This document shows, piece by piece, positions 34,383-44,781 of a stretch of DNA of 64,000 bases. The notes beneath the pieces were generated by a model. The model saw nothing but the letters and a program-made list of their open reading frames with translations, had not been told where the DNA came from and searched no databases. Each line of letters opens with the position of its first letter. Positions within the stretch are counted from its first letter, which is position 1. This DNA is from Limnanthes douglasii subsp. nivea (lineage: Eukaryota > Streptophyta > Magnoliopsida > Brassicales > Limnanthaceae), in assembly GCA_036936605.1 (NCBI GenBank), contig JAUPFV010000005.1, positions 1,291,670-1,355,669 of the forward strand. The letters are read 5' to 3'. The translations under genes and the position numbers were made by a program.

Positions 34383-35614
34383 CTAGTTAGAACATTCTTC
34401 TTCTTCGGACGGTTCCTCCTCTGAAGATGATGAGCTAGGAACAGGGTCGAATGCTTCATTTGGACGTTTTTCTTCGGGGATGTCGTTCCAAAAAATTGTA
34501 AGGTTGATTTTTGGATAGGCAGCATGGAGTTCTCGAAGGAGAAAGATAGTTGCATCTTCTTTTCCGACCTGGATATCTGTTTGCATATTCTTTAAGAGTT
34601 CAGCTTTGGCAGTGGTTACAGCAGCAGTTTTTTCTGCTTCAAAATTCTTCTTCAAATTCTCTATCTCATCGGACAACTCTTTATTTTTTGCTTCAGAAAG
34701 AGTTAGAGAATTTTGAAGGGTGGAAGAGTTGGATTTTTCAAACTTCAATTCAGCAATGTGTTCAGTTTTGAGCTTCTTTATTTTTTCTTCGTGAGACCTT
34801 GTCAGCAGTTCTGTGTCGAAAATATGTTGCATTTGAAGATGATCCTTTATACAAAGAGCGCCTTTTATCAGCCCGGATCTAGCTATCTCATAGGCATAAA
34901 ACTGCTCGGATACTTTGTTATGCAAGGTCTCTCTGAATTTCTTTTCAGCCTCATAAGCTTCCTTATAGTAAACCATATCCTTGGCCAGCTGCTTAAGATG
35001 GTCTTGAGAGGCTTCAATTTGAGAAGCAAGTGTTTTTGCAGTAGCATCAAGACCGGAAAATGGTTGAAGAGCGATAGCTATTGCAAGATTTCGAGGGGGA
35101 CTGCAGTATTCTGAGGTGCTCGGTTTATCAATCATATCCAGAGACGTAATAGGTTCGAAGGTGCGAGACGATCATGGAATTTCTTTCTCTGGATTAGGCC
35201 TTGCAAGGTCCAGAGACGTAATAGGTTCGAAGGTGCGAGACGATCATGGAATTTCTTTATTTTGTCGTCGTGAGACCGTGTCAGCAGTTCTGTGTCGATA
35301 ATATGTTGCATTTGAAGATGATCTTTTATACAAAGAGCGCCTTTTATCAGCCCGGATCTAGCTATCTCATAGGCATAAAACTGCTCGGATACTTTGTTAT
35401 GCAAGGTCTCTCTGAATTTCTTTTCAGCCTCATAAGCTTCCTTATAGTAAACCATATCCTTGGCCAGTTGCTTAAGATGGTCTTGAGAGGCTTCAATTTG
35501 AGAAGCAAGAGTTTTTGCTGTAGCATCAAGACCGGAAAATGGTTGAAGAGCGATGGCTATTGCAAGATTTGGAGGGGGACTACAGTATTCTGAGGTGCTC
35601 GGTTTATCAATCAT
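34383..35614 (-). pseudogene. Tat-2 antisense ORF: coiled-coil protein with acidic tail, partly duplicated
   Basis: The best preserved antisense gene here. The frame 35135-34383 (250 codons) opens MIDKPSTSEYCSPPRNLAIA and has a long heptad-rich region (KLKTEHIAELKFEKSNSSTL; EIENLKKNFEAEKTA). It ends ELHAAYPKINLTIFWNDIPE followed by SSSSSEEEPSEEEECSN. The C-terminus matches Tat-1 (GFPNLKLGSLW and a Ser/Asp/Glu tail). A second copy of its N-terminal part, 35614-35132, comes from a 479-bp-offset tandem duplication. The true N-terminus and the intron-bearing part seen in Tat-1 and Tat-3 are cut off at about 35690, where minus-strand copia sequence begins. Confidence 0.8.
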
Positions 35615-35690
35615 ATCCAGAGACGTAATAGGTTCGAAGGTGCGAGACGATCATGGAATTTCTTTCTCTGGATTAGGCCTTACAATCCTC
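34776..35690. repeat. Tandem duplication, 479-bp offset, within the Tat-2 antisense ORF
   Basis: 34776-35209 and 35256-35690 align with an offset of 479 bp and few differences (for example gtgagacc at 34791 and 35270). A shorter piece starting 'ccagagacgtaataggttcg' occurs three times, at 35138, 35210 and 35617, the first two 72 bp apart. Confidence 0.93.
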
Positions 35691-35819
35691 CATATTCACC
35701 TTCTCTAAGATCTTCATGGAATAGCTTGACTGACATAAACTGATGTAGCGTGGTATCTGAATAACTTGAATTCTAAGATTATAACTCAATAACCCCAAAT
35801 CACTCATATCAAAAAAATT

Positions 35820-36420
35820 CTTCATCAGTGTTTGAACTCCAGAATTCATGCAAGTCTTGTACTAATGATTTTTAGATCATCTACACAGACCCCAGCAATT
35901 TGTGTTTCATCCTTCAAACGTATCTTATATAAAGCATGCTCTAATGGAAACTTCATTACAAGCTCATGGAGCTTGCTTCATGCCATAAAGTGCTTTTCTG
36001 AGTCTCAAAATCTTATTTTCCTTTCTTCTCTCAACATTTCCCGGTTGTTGTCTAACATAAACTTCTCCTGTCTGATCTCTATTCAAGAATACCGATTTGA
36101 CATCCATATGATGCACTTGCCATGAGTGTTGAGCACCATAGCTAAAATCACTCTCACCGTTTCCATTCTAGCAACAGGGGTAGAAACTACATCAAAGTCA
36201 ATACCTTTCACTTGAGAATATGCTTTGGTCACCAATCTAGCTTTGTGTTTGACGACTTCTCCATCTGGATTCTTCTTTACTTTGAAACCCATTTCATACC
36301 AATTGATTTGTAACTCTTAGGAATTTCTACAAATTCCCATGTAGAATTTTTCTTAATCGACTGAATCTTCTCTCTCATCGTATGATACCACAGCTCATAT
36401 GTCGTGGCTTTTATATAACT
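35820..36420 (-). pseudogene. Copia-F reverse transcriptase, N-terminal two thirds
   Basis: Minus strand: STWEFVEIPKSYKSIGMKWV leads into FKVKKNPDGEVVKHKARLV (36292-36083 frame), VSTPVARMETVRVILAM, then a frameshift into HHMDVKSVFLNRDQTGEVYV (about 36115), KALYGMKQAP and the catalytic region VCVDDLKIIS (about 35900-35870). Copia RT has YVDDL here, so Tyr is replaced by Cys. Decayed sequence with GY-x-Y-like remnants continues to about 35740. Confidence 0.85.
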
Positions 36421-36719
36421 GGTTTGTTCTTCAGCCGACAGTAAAATCACATCATATTCTCTTGCAAATTCAACTTCGACTTTGTTTGTTTCTCAATATA
36501 TTTGTATTAATGATATAAACTTTTGAGGCTCGTACCACGATTCATTAGAGATCTTTTGAGAAGATGATTCTTAATTTAAGACTAAATGTAGATTCAGATG
36601 TAAAACCGCACCAGGTTCCCGAGTCAATTCTCCGTCTGATTGAGAAAATCGATTTTGTAATTCTGGTTCGCCTAAACGGGAGCAAAACTTCATTTATTTG
36701 GTTGTGATTTACGAAATCA

Positions 36720-37640
36720 GGGACAAAGATGGTGAGTTTTTTTCCTTGATTTTCTATGAATCTTTTATCTTCTACTGCATGCCAGCTTTAAGCTTCTGAT
36801 TCTCAAAAACCAACATCTTTCCAATTAACAAATTTTATAGTTTACGGATAAAAAATTCGATATACCTTTGTACCAAATTCGTATCCCCAAAACACCAATT
36901 TGTACTCCAATAGATAGACATTTGTACAAACAAGTTTCATATTCTTGACATATCCAATACAACCCAAAACTCTAAATTATTCAACAACAGTTGTTCTTCC
37001 AAACCACACTTGGTATGGAGTTTTTCCATTAACCATTTTGTTAGACATCAATTAAGGATGTAGAATGCATTACGAACGACTTCAACTGACAACATTGTTG
37101 GCATGTTCTTATCTTTCAATAGACATCAAACCATTTCAACAACAATTTGGTTTCTTCTCTACAACCCCATTTTGTTAAGGAGAATATGGAGCCGTAAACT
37201 TTCTCTTGATTATTTCATGTTCACAAAAAGTTGTGAATTCACTGGACAAGATTTCACCCCCTTTGTCTGATCTAAGCATTTTTAACTTGTTACCAGAGTG
37301 TAAATTCAACTCTGATCTTCCACTTCGTGAAAATCATAAAGTAGCCATTCTTTTACCTAATGAATTCAACCCACATAAATCTACTATAAACATAAACAAA
37401 CAAAACAAAATAGTTATTACCTTAATGAGTTGTTGGTGAGATCGGTCCACACAGGTCCACAAAAACAAGTTCCAAATTCCCTTTTGCTTGATATAGAGTC
37501 ATCTTTGTGCAAAAAGTACAATTTTCAAATATTTGATCGATCACTTTAAATCCACTCAAGCCTCTGACCAATTCATCTATTTCCAGCATCGATAAGGCTT
37601 TGTAATTAAGGTGTCCAAACCTATCATGCCACAAAGCTCT
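36720..37640 (-). pseudogene. Copia-F gag-pre-integrase and integrase
   Basis: The open segment 37634-37422 is the gag-pre-integrase zinc-binding block: WHDRFGHLNYKALSMLEIDE, C-x2-C in NCTFCTKM, then VDLCGPISP, the start of the integrase core. Further down, LRSDKGGEILSSEFTTFCEH and YSPQQNGVVERRNQ (about 37260-37130) carry the second catalytic Asp and the catalytic Glu region. About 80 bp of core is missing between the two parts (around 37380-37330), and stops follow. Confidence 0.83.
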
Positions 37641-38204
37641 TGCAGTTTTTTTTCTGGATCAGCAAACAATCATGATTGGTAACAGAATGGTTCAAGGTGT
37701 AAATGCCATTTTCAGCTCTCGAAATCTCGACGATCATCAACTTTTTTACATCAAGGATATTCAGAAAGCCTTCTTCAATGGACATTCTAGCACCAACTAG
37801 TTGTTTAAGACTAATTATATTACTTTTTAAACTAGAGATCTAATATACCTTTTGCATCTTTAATTGCTTTCCAAATTTTCTTTTGAATGTAGTGTCTTCT
37901 CTCCCTTGTATCATAATTTCAAATCCATCTCCAAATTTGACTGCTCCTTTAACGGAATTGTAAGAGTTTGTTAGAAATTTCTTGATCCAGTCATATGATT
38001 ATTGGCTCTACTGTTAAAGTACCATATCATCTCTCATAACCTGTCATTAGATTCCATGTTATGTTCTTTATTGTTAATCAGTAAACTTATTTTCTGTTTT
38101 GAAAGTACACACCACTTGTTGAATTAAGTGAACATTTTCTTATATTTTGTCTTTACAATTTGCAGCAAAATGACCATAGTTGCAGTTGTAACATCTTGGC
38201 TTTT

Positions 38205-38927
38205 TTATGTCAAAGGTGAAGTTCGTCTTCTGTCTGTCACCTTCTTTTCTTTAAATATTTTTGCGTCGACCCTTACCTCTGTTTCGGCCTCGTCCATTTC
38301 CTTGGCCTCTTGCTCTGTTACTTGAAATTCCTTAATCATTGTTTTACACATTTGTCTTTTAAAGACTTTTAAAGAGCCTATGATTTCTTCGAGAGACTTG
38401 GAGAAGATATCACCAAACCTTTCAATAGTCGTGGCTATTCGCATAAATTTTGACGACACTTATCTAAGGAATTTTTCGGTGAGATAGTTGTTTTCAACAT
38501 TTGCTCCAAGAGACATTATCTTACCTACTATCATGGTCATATTTTTAGTGTATTCATCAATGGATTCATTCTCAGCCAAATAAATGTTGTCTAGTTGTCT
38601 TCTTAACGCCTGATTTCTGACTTTAACAACATGATCTACTCTAACGTGGGTCTCTTTAAACGCACCCCACACTCTTTTTACGGTGTATTTATCCAAAATT
38701 TGATATAGTGACTTTTCATTCAACCCTTGGTAAAGTAAATCGAGTGCAAGTTGGTTCGTTTGTGTGTCAACCGTTGACTCCACTGCTTCCCAAACATCCT
38801 GAGTGCGCATAAGAATTTTCATCTGTATAACCCATTCTTGGTAGTTTGTATCAGATAATTTTGGATACTGGAAGGATACAGATTTCTCCATTGGGCTAAA
38901 TCTACCTCCACAAAATTTTGTTTGCAT
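38205..38927 (-). pseudogene. Copia-F gag (UBN2 type)
   Basis: Minus-strand frame 38927-38460 starting MQTKFCGGRFSPMEKSVSFQ, with NYQEWVIQMKILMRTQDVWE and ENESIDEYTKNMTMIVGKI, typical of copia UBN2 gag. It continues at 38459-38205 with EIIGSLKVFKRQ after a stop, and a zinc knuckle follows (CYNC...GHFAANC, about 38195-38155). Confidence 0.88.
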
Positions 38928-39283
38928 GCTCCACTGCTTCTCACTGATAAGTGCATTTCATATTAAATTTGGGTTGAAATTGAAGAAACTGGAAAATTAA
39001 TGTATTTAGGAAAATTTTGGAACAGTTGGAAAGAAAAGAAAATATATTAATGCTAAAAATATATTATGAAGAGTGATTTTCCAAAAGAAAATATATTAAT
39101 ACTAAAAATATATTATGACGAATGATTTTCCAAAAGAAAATATATTAATGCTTAAAATATACTATGACAAGTGATTTTCCAAAAAATATATATATTAATA
39201 CTAAAAATATATTATGAAAGTGATTTTCCAAAAAAAATAATAAAATAAAATAAAATATATATTAATGCTTGAAAAATATATTA

Positions 39284-39542
39284 CTCCCTCTGTTCCATAT
39301 TAATGGACGTTTAAGGTGGCAGCACGGATATTAAGGAAACTCATTATGAGTTCTCTTTCCTATAAAAATTAAAGCAGGAATAAATTGAATTGGTCAATTA
39401 TAATAAAAAGTAAAAAAGGCAATTGGTTTCATTGGCTATCAAATTGAATATCATTTAATATTACATTGGTAATTGTGAAACGACAACTAATATGGAATTA
39501 ATTTAGTTTCTTAAAACGACCTATAATAAGGAACGGAAGGAG
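39284..39542. mobile_element. Stowaway-type MITE (Tc1/mariner), 259 bp
   Basis: Terminal inverted repeats ctccctctgttccatatt... and, from the right end, ctccttccgttccttatt..., about 29 bp with a few mismatches. The element is flanked by the TA target duplication (39282-39283 and 39543-39544). There is no ORF. It sits inside the Athila 5' LTR. Confidence 0.93.
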
Positions 39543-40098
39543 TAATGTTGAAAAAAAAGGGAAAATATATTTTCTAAGGTATTGTTTAAAATATTAAATT
39601 AAGAAGAAAATATTAAAGCGAATCATAAAAGGAAATTAATGCTGAATTAAGAAAAGAATATTAGATTAACGAATATTTTATTTAAAATATTATTTTATTT
39701 AACATAAATATTTACGTTACCTAATTTAATTTTTTATATTATTTTATTTAACATAAATATTTACGTTACGTAATTTAATTGTTTTAAGGGTTTCGGCAGA
39801 ATATCTATATAAAGAGACAGACGTAAAAGAGAAAGAGGTGCACCGTTTGGTTTCTTGTCTTTCGGCAAAATACAAATAAAAAAAAAGAAAAAAAGAAGAG
39901 AATAGAAAAAAGAAAGAAGAAAACGTCGAATTGTCTACTCACTATTACGACAGACTCAGAAAAGCAAAGCAGAGGAACATGTCTGTTATAAAGCAAAGCA
40001 GAGAAAACATGTCTGCTTATAAAGCAAAGCAGAAAAAAACAATTGACGGCGGCAAAAGCAATTAACGGCAAGCGAACTTTGAGTTTCTTTTTCGGTTT

Positions 40099-40340
40099 AA
40101 TTTTTCTAAACTCTTTTTAGTTTATTTTTATTCTTATTTATATTCATCACGCTATGTTAATTTTTCTAAACTCTTTTTAGTTTATTTTTATTTTTATTTA
40201 TATTCATCACGCTATGTTAATTTTTCTACACTCTTTTTAGTTTATTTTTATTCTTATTTATATTTATCACGCTATGTTAATTTTTCTAAACTCTTTTTAG
40301 TTTATTTTTATTCTTATTTATATTCATCAAACTATGTTAA
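40099..40340. repeat. 60-bp tandem array, four units, in the Athila LTR
   Basis: The unit contains 'tttttctaaactctttttag' and 'atattcatcacgctatgtta' and recurs with a period of exactly 60 bp and only one to three changes per unit. It lies just upstream of the 3' third of the LTR. Confidence 0.96.
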
Positions 40341-41122
40341 ATTTTAAGACCATGATGATGATTTGTTCGATTATGAACTAATCGTTGTCATGGAACCTTA
40401 GCGGATTTGTTTGAATAATATTTAGGGTTTATTGCTTAATTGATATTTTTTGAGATTTGTTTATCGGTTACCTAGTATGGTTGTGTTTATTTGTTAGATG
40501 CGTCGCGAACATCTAGATTGTTTATCTTTAATGAATGCGAAAGTATATTTAAGGGTTAGAACTTGCCATGCTAGCATAGGTTCTTGAATGATTCATATTG
40601 TGATTGTTCATGATTCTTAATATGTCATTAACCATATCATATTACCCTATATAATCGAAATAGGTAACTTGTGCTTAAAACCAATTGTACCTCAATTCAT
40701 ATAGACATATAGGATTGTCATGCATGCGGTGTCTGCTTAACTGCTATCTCTTTTGTGGTTGTTTAAGTGGTTTGGTTTACGTGTATTGAAAGGTAGCGTA
40801 TTCTGATTTTGTGTTATCTGATTAGTAATCGTAGTTATCTTACATATTGATTAAGTATATTAATACTCTAAGTAAAATAAAAAATGAAGTTAGGGTTCCA
40901 TGTTTTCTATCGCATAAGTTAATCTCGTTAGTTAATTTGCTTAGTTATATTCATTCACTCATACTTTATTATTTTTTCCAGCAGTAGTCTAATAATTATA
41001 CATTGTTGCATAAGTAAATTTTTGTCTTATACACCTAGTCTTCGTGGGAACGATCTTTCTTACTTATTACTTGCTACGATTTGACCGCGTATACTTGCGT
41101 GAGAAAAGGACTAACAAGTTTT

Positions 41123-41140
41123 TGGCGCCGTTGCCGGGGA
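41123..41140 (+). other. Athila primer-binding site
   Basis: 'tggcgccgttgccgggga', the typical Athila-lineage site complementary to the 3' end of a tRNA (usually given as Asp). All CpG positions are intact, unlike in Tat-2. Confidence 0.9.
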
Positions 41141-41260
41141 CTCGGTGTTATTTGACAGTTTTATTGCTTATCAGCAGGGGTCTTGATAAAACTACTGACT
41201 TGATTCGGTTACTTTCTTTTCGAGTGTTTCTTGTGCTTCAGGTACTTGAGCGTGTATACA

Positions 41261-42679
41261 ATGGGAGATCCAGCTCCAAAAGCACTCATGGAGTACTCTC
41301 AACCAAAGATCATGGATATTCAGTCTAGCATTGTCAGACCCAATATCGCTGCGAATAATTTTGAGATTAAACCCAGCACTATTCAGATGATGCAGAATTC
41401 TTGTCAGTTTGGGGGAGCTTCATCTGAGGATCCTAATATGCACATTATGATCTTCCTTGAAATATGTGATACTTTCAAGTTCAACGGTGTTTCAGATGAT
41501 GCCATAAGACTGAGACTCTTCCCAATTTCTCTGAGGGACAAAGCTAAGAGCTGGTTACACTCTTTACCAGCAGGCTCGATCACTACTTGGGATATACTAG
41601 CACAGAAATTTCTCTCAAAATTCTTTCCTATGGCAAGAACAGCCGCCTTGAGGAATGCTATTACTCAGTTTTCTCAGTTATATGGTGAATCTTTAAGTGA
41701 AGCTTCGGAGCGTTACAAGGAGATGCTCAGAAAATGTCCTCATCATGGGATGCCTGATTGGTTAGTAATGAATTGCTTCTACAATGGGTTGGGTGCGCAA
41801 ACAACGCCCATGGTCGATGCTGCATCCGGGGGAGCCTTATTAACGAAAAGCTATGAGGAGGCTCATGAGCTCCTTGAGATGATGGCTGCTAATGAATTCC
41901 AGAACCCTTCTCAGAGACAGTCGCAACATAAAGTAGCTGGTATTCTTAACGTAGACACTGCCACTGCTTTAGCAGCTCAGCTTGAAGCTCTAAACATGAA
42001 GGTAGATTCTTTGACTAAACTAGGGGTACAACCGGTAGCTAGTGTGTGCAAGATTTGTGCTGGAGGGCATGACACTAAAAAATGCCCAATCTCTACTGAG
42101 TCAGTGCAATTTGTGAGTAACTTTCAGAGGCAGAATCAACAACCAATCTCAAACACCTATCATCCAAGCAACAGAAATCATCCAAACTTCAGTTGGAGCA
42201 ATAATCAACAAGGTAATCAGCATTATGGTGCTAAGCCATACGCTCCTCCTGCATTTCAGCAACAAGGGCAGCAACATCAATCTCAACAGTATGCCCCAAG
42301 ACAACCTCAGAATCAACATCCTGACCCTTCTCAACATTCTGTGAGAGACTCTGAATTCGAAGAGATGAAGTTAATGATTAAAAGTCTGATGGTATCTCAC
42401 AAGACCTTGGAAAATCAGATTGGGCAGATGGCCAGTAACATGATTGTTAGACCTCAGGGAGTTCTTCCTAGCGACACAGAACATAATCCAGGTAAACGGG
42501 ACAGCAAGGAGCAATGCCAAGCTATCACCTTGCGATCAGGAAAGGTTGCTGAGAACCCCACAGTTGAACAAGAGGTGGATTCTTCTCAAAATCAGCCCAT
42601 TCTGAAAACTTCTGCTCAAAATCAGCCCTCATCTGAGGTTAATTCTGGTCAAGATCGGCCACCTAAAAAGCCATCTTAG
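41261..42679 (+). CDS. Athila gag
   Basis: Gag polyprotein, about 472 residues. The start MGDPAPKALM at 41261 fits Athila better than the upstream Met at 41231, which lies in the leader. Features: gag domain with DAIRLRLFPISLRDKAKSWL (about 41500) and WDILAQKFLSKFFP (about 41590); a zinc knuckle CKICAGGHDTKKC (about 42048-42086); a Gln/Asn-rich stretch (42130-42340); and the lineage mark AITLRSGKVAENP (about 42520). It ends at TAG 42677-42679. The protease ORF follows in the same frame, so the stop either truncates a gag-pro protein or is read through. Confidence 0.93.
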   Translation: MGDPAPKALMEYSQPKIMDIQSSIVRPNIAANNFEIKPSTIQMMQNSCQFGGASSEDPNMHIMIFLEICDTFKFNGVSDDAIRLRLFPISLRDKAKSWLHSLPAGSITTWDILAQKFLSKFFPMARTAALRNAITQFSQLYGESLSEASERYKEMLRKCPHHGMPDWLVMNCFYNGLGAQTTPMVDAASGGALLTKSYEEAHELLEMMAANEFQNPSQRQSQHKVAGILNVDTATALAAQLEALNMKVDSLTKLGVQPVASVCKICAGGHDTKKCPISTESVQFVSNFQRQNQQPISNTYHPSNRNHPNFSWSNNQQGNQHYGAKPYAPPAFQQQGQQHQSQQYAPRQPQNQHPDPSQHSVRDSEFEEMKLMIKSLMVSHKTLENQIGQMASNMIVRPQGVLPSDTEHNPGKRDSKEQCQAITLRSGKVAENPTVEQEVDSSQNQPILKTSAQNQPSSEVNSGQDRPPKKPS

Positions 42680-44080
42680 TCAGTTATTGAGCCTACGATC
42701 TACCCTCCTCCACTTTTTCCACAAAGGTTGCAGAAACAGAAGCTAGATGCTCAATTTGGGAGATTTTTGGAGGTGTTCAAGAGGCTACACATCAGCATAC
42801 CTTTTGCTGAAGCATTAGAGCAAATGCCTAGTTATGCCAAGTTCATGAAGGGAATTCTTTCGAAAAAGCTAAAGCTTGGTGATTTTGAGACAGTGGCGCT
42901 CACAGAGGAATGCAGTGCGATCTTACAACAAAAATTGCCTCCCAAACTCAAAGATCCAGGAAGCTTCACCATTCCTTGTTCAATCGGTAATCTAACTTTC
43001 AGCAAATGTTTATGTGATTTGGGAGCGAGCATCAATCTGATGCCCCTATCTGTGTTTGAGAAACTTGGGCTACCTGAGCCAAAACCGACTAATATCTCTT
43101 TGCAACTGGCTGATCGTTCTATTACATATCCTCGTGGGATCGTAGAAGATGTCTTAGTAAAGGTAGACAAGATCATCTTTCCTGCTGACTTCGTTATCTT
43201 GGATTTCGAAGAGGACAAAAACATCCCCATAATCATGGGAAGACCATTCTTGGCTACGGGCAAAACTCTGATCGATGTCCAAAAAGGGGAGCTCACTATG
43301 AGAGTGCAAGATCAGACTGTCACTTTCAACGTTTTCAAGGCTATGCAATCCCCAATAGAGGATGAGGAATGTTTCAGGTTGGATACAGTTGATTCTTTGC
43401 ACAACAATGAGGTGGATAGGTATGCGAGTTCAGATGTTCTAGGCAGAGTTCTACATGGTGAATCTGACTTCAAAGACGAAGAAATATCCGAATGTGTTCA
43501 ACTACTACAGGCAGCCCCGTATCAAAAGAGGCTCAATATTCCACATGAGTCGCTCGTATTGGGTGATCTTAAGGATTCTCAGGAAATACTTAAACCTTCT
43601 CTACAAGAAGCTCCTAAACTTGAACTCAAACCACTACCAGATCATCTCAGGTATGCTTTCTTAGAAGAGTCATCTATATTACCTGTTATTATTGCATCTA
43701 ACCTTTCAGGTAGTGAGGAAGAAAAGCTATTAAGAGTTCTAGGGAAGTTCAAATCAGCCATTGGTTGGACCATAGCAGATATCAGAAGATGTATAAGGAA
43801 AAAAGTCAAGAAACGGCATGATATGAAGCTTGTACATAAAGCTTTTGATCCATGCCAACTTGTTATTCTTTTCAACTCTCGTCTAAAGCTTTTCCCAGGG
43901 AAGCTCAAGTCAAGGTGGTCTGGACCTTTTAAAGTCAAGACAGTATATCCACATGGAGCAGTTGAAATCTATGAGGAATCGCCAGATAAAGCATTCAAAG
44001 TCAATGGTCAACGACTCAAGCATTACTATGGAAATATTGAGAACCGTGAGGCATTCAGCATCCACCTCGACACTACATGA
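42680..44080 (+). CDS. Athila protease fused to the integrase C-terminus by in-frame deletion
   Basis: Frame continuous with gag; the first Met is 42728. The protease has LCDLGASINLMPLSVFEKLG (about 43013-43070), with the DLGA active-site variant usual for Athila, and IIMGRPFLATG (about 43230). The sequence then enters the RT N-terminus (AIGWTIADIR, about 43760) and at about 43785 jumps straight to the integrase tail: KVKKRHDMKLVHKAF, LKSRWSGPFKVKTVYPHGAV and KVNGQRLKHYYG. RT, RNase H and the integrase core are missing, about 2.5-3 kb in complete relatives. The junction keeps the frame, leaving a 450-codon ORF without any stop. Confidence 0.92.
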   Translation, partial: SVIEPTIYPPPLFPQRLQKQKLDAQFGRFLEVFKRLHISIPFAEALEQMPSYAKFMKGILSKKLKLGDFETVALTEECSAILQQKLPPKLKDPGSFTIPCSIGNLTFSKCLCDLGASINLMPLSVFEKLGLPEPKPTNISLQLADRSITYPRGIVEDVLVKVDKIIFPADFVILDFEEDKNIPIIMGRPFLATGKTLIDVQKGELTMRVQDQTVTFNVFKAMQSPIEDEECFRLDTVDSLHNNEVDRYASSDVLGRVLHGESDFKDEEISECVQLLQAAPYQKRLNIPHESLVLGDLKDSQEILKPSLQEAPKLELKPLPDHLRYAFLEESSILPVIIASNLSGSEEEKLLRVLGKFKSAIGWTIADIRRCIRKKVKKRHDMKLVHKAFDPCQLVILFNSRLKLFPGKLKSRWSGPFKVKTVYPHGAVEIYEESPDKAFKVNGQRLKHYYGNIENREAFSIHLDTT

Positions 44081-44749
44081 TTGCGAGTGGTATCGTTGAG
44101 CTATCAACGCTAAACAAGCGCTTTGTGGGAGGCAACCCATTGGGAAACAATGATCAACAATTGTGGACGAATAGTGGAGTGTTTCTTTTATCTTTTAATT
44201 TCTTTTAGTTGCATTCATCACATGTTAGTCATGCTTATTTGCATTTTCATGCCATGATTATAAAGACTGTGTTTAGGATCGAGTTAGCTTATTAGCATAG
44301 CATTTTGTTCATGCATTTTGCGTTTTTGATCCCTTGAGTTGTTGTTTCTACTTAAGTAGCCGATGATGGAAATTGTTTGGAATGAGAGTAGGAATAAAAT
44401 CTATTTAGGTTACTTGTGAGTTAGCTTGCTTGATGTAGAAGCACAATTATTACATGTAGACTCATCGATTGTTTTTATGCTGGTTACGGACACACTTGAG
44501 TATTGTTATACATAATCCTTGCTTAGGTTCAGAATTACACCTTAATCCTTTATTAGCTCATGGATTGCAAAAAGATAAGTTTGGGGGAGTTAAAAGATAA
44601 ATATGCGTATTATTCAGTTAGGCGTCAAAGGCTAGTAGTCGCTCGTTGACGTACGTCCTCTCGCTGGGGGCTGCGTATTGCGAGTAGTCTAGGGGTGGAA
44701 TGAGATGGAGCGAAACGCACTCATTCCTAATCCGATTGCTTAAAAAAAG

Positions 44750-44781
<32 letters not shown>

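Larger units (their letters stand above)
35690..38935 (-). mobile_element. Copia-F: Ty1/copia element, LTRs missing
   Basis: Minus strand, read downwards: gag (38927-38205), zinc knuckle, gag-pre-integrase and integrase (37640-36720), RT (36420-35820). The RT C-terminus, RNase H and both LTRs are absent: the left end meets Tat-2 at about 35690 and the right end meets the Athila LTR at 38945. A second copy of its gag lies beyond the Athila element at 45654-46020. Confidence 0.88.
38945..41116 (+). repeat. Athila 5' LTR (2.17 kb) with internal tandem repeats
   Basis: Begins tgataagtgc and ends 'gactaaca' four bases before the primer-site context. Compared with the 3' LTR it lacks about 125 bp near its start: 'catatta/aatttgggttg' here, against a longer stretch at 45425-45550. 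It contains four 49-bp units (gattttcc starts at 39075, 39124, 39173 and 39222), a Stowaway MITE, a ~50-bp duplication (39680-39780), ~33-bp repeats (39950-40035) and a 60-bp array (40099-40340). Confidence 0.85.

Noticed and set aside
34550..35593. Plus-strand ORFs of 115-133 codons (LYFF.VRPCQQFCV)
   Set aside because: Mirror frames of the Tat-2 antisense ORF and its duplication; hydrophobic composition follows from the complement of the coiled coil.
42149..43296. Long minus-strand ORFs opposite Athila gag and protease
   Set aside because: Shadows of well-supported sense coding sequence; unlike the Tat antisense genes they have no second copy, splice signal or compositional support.
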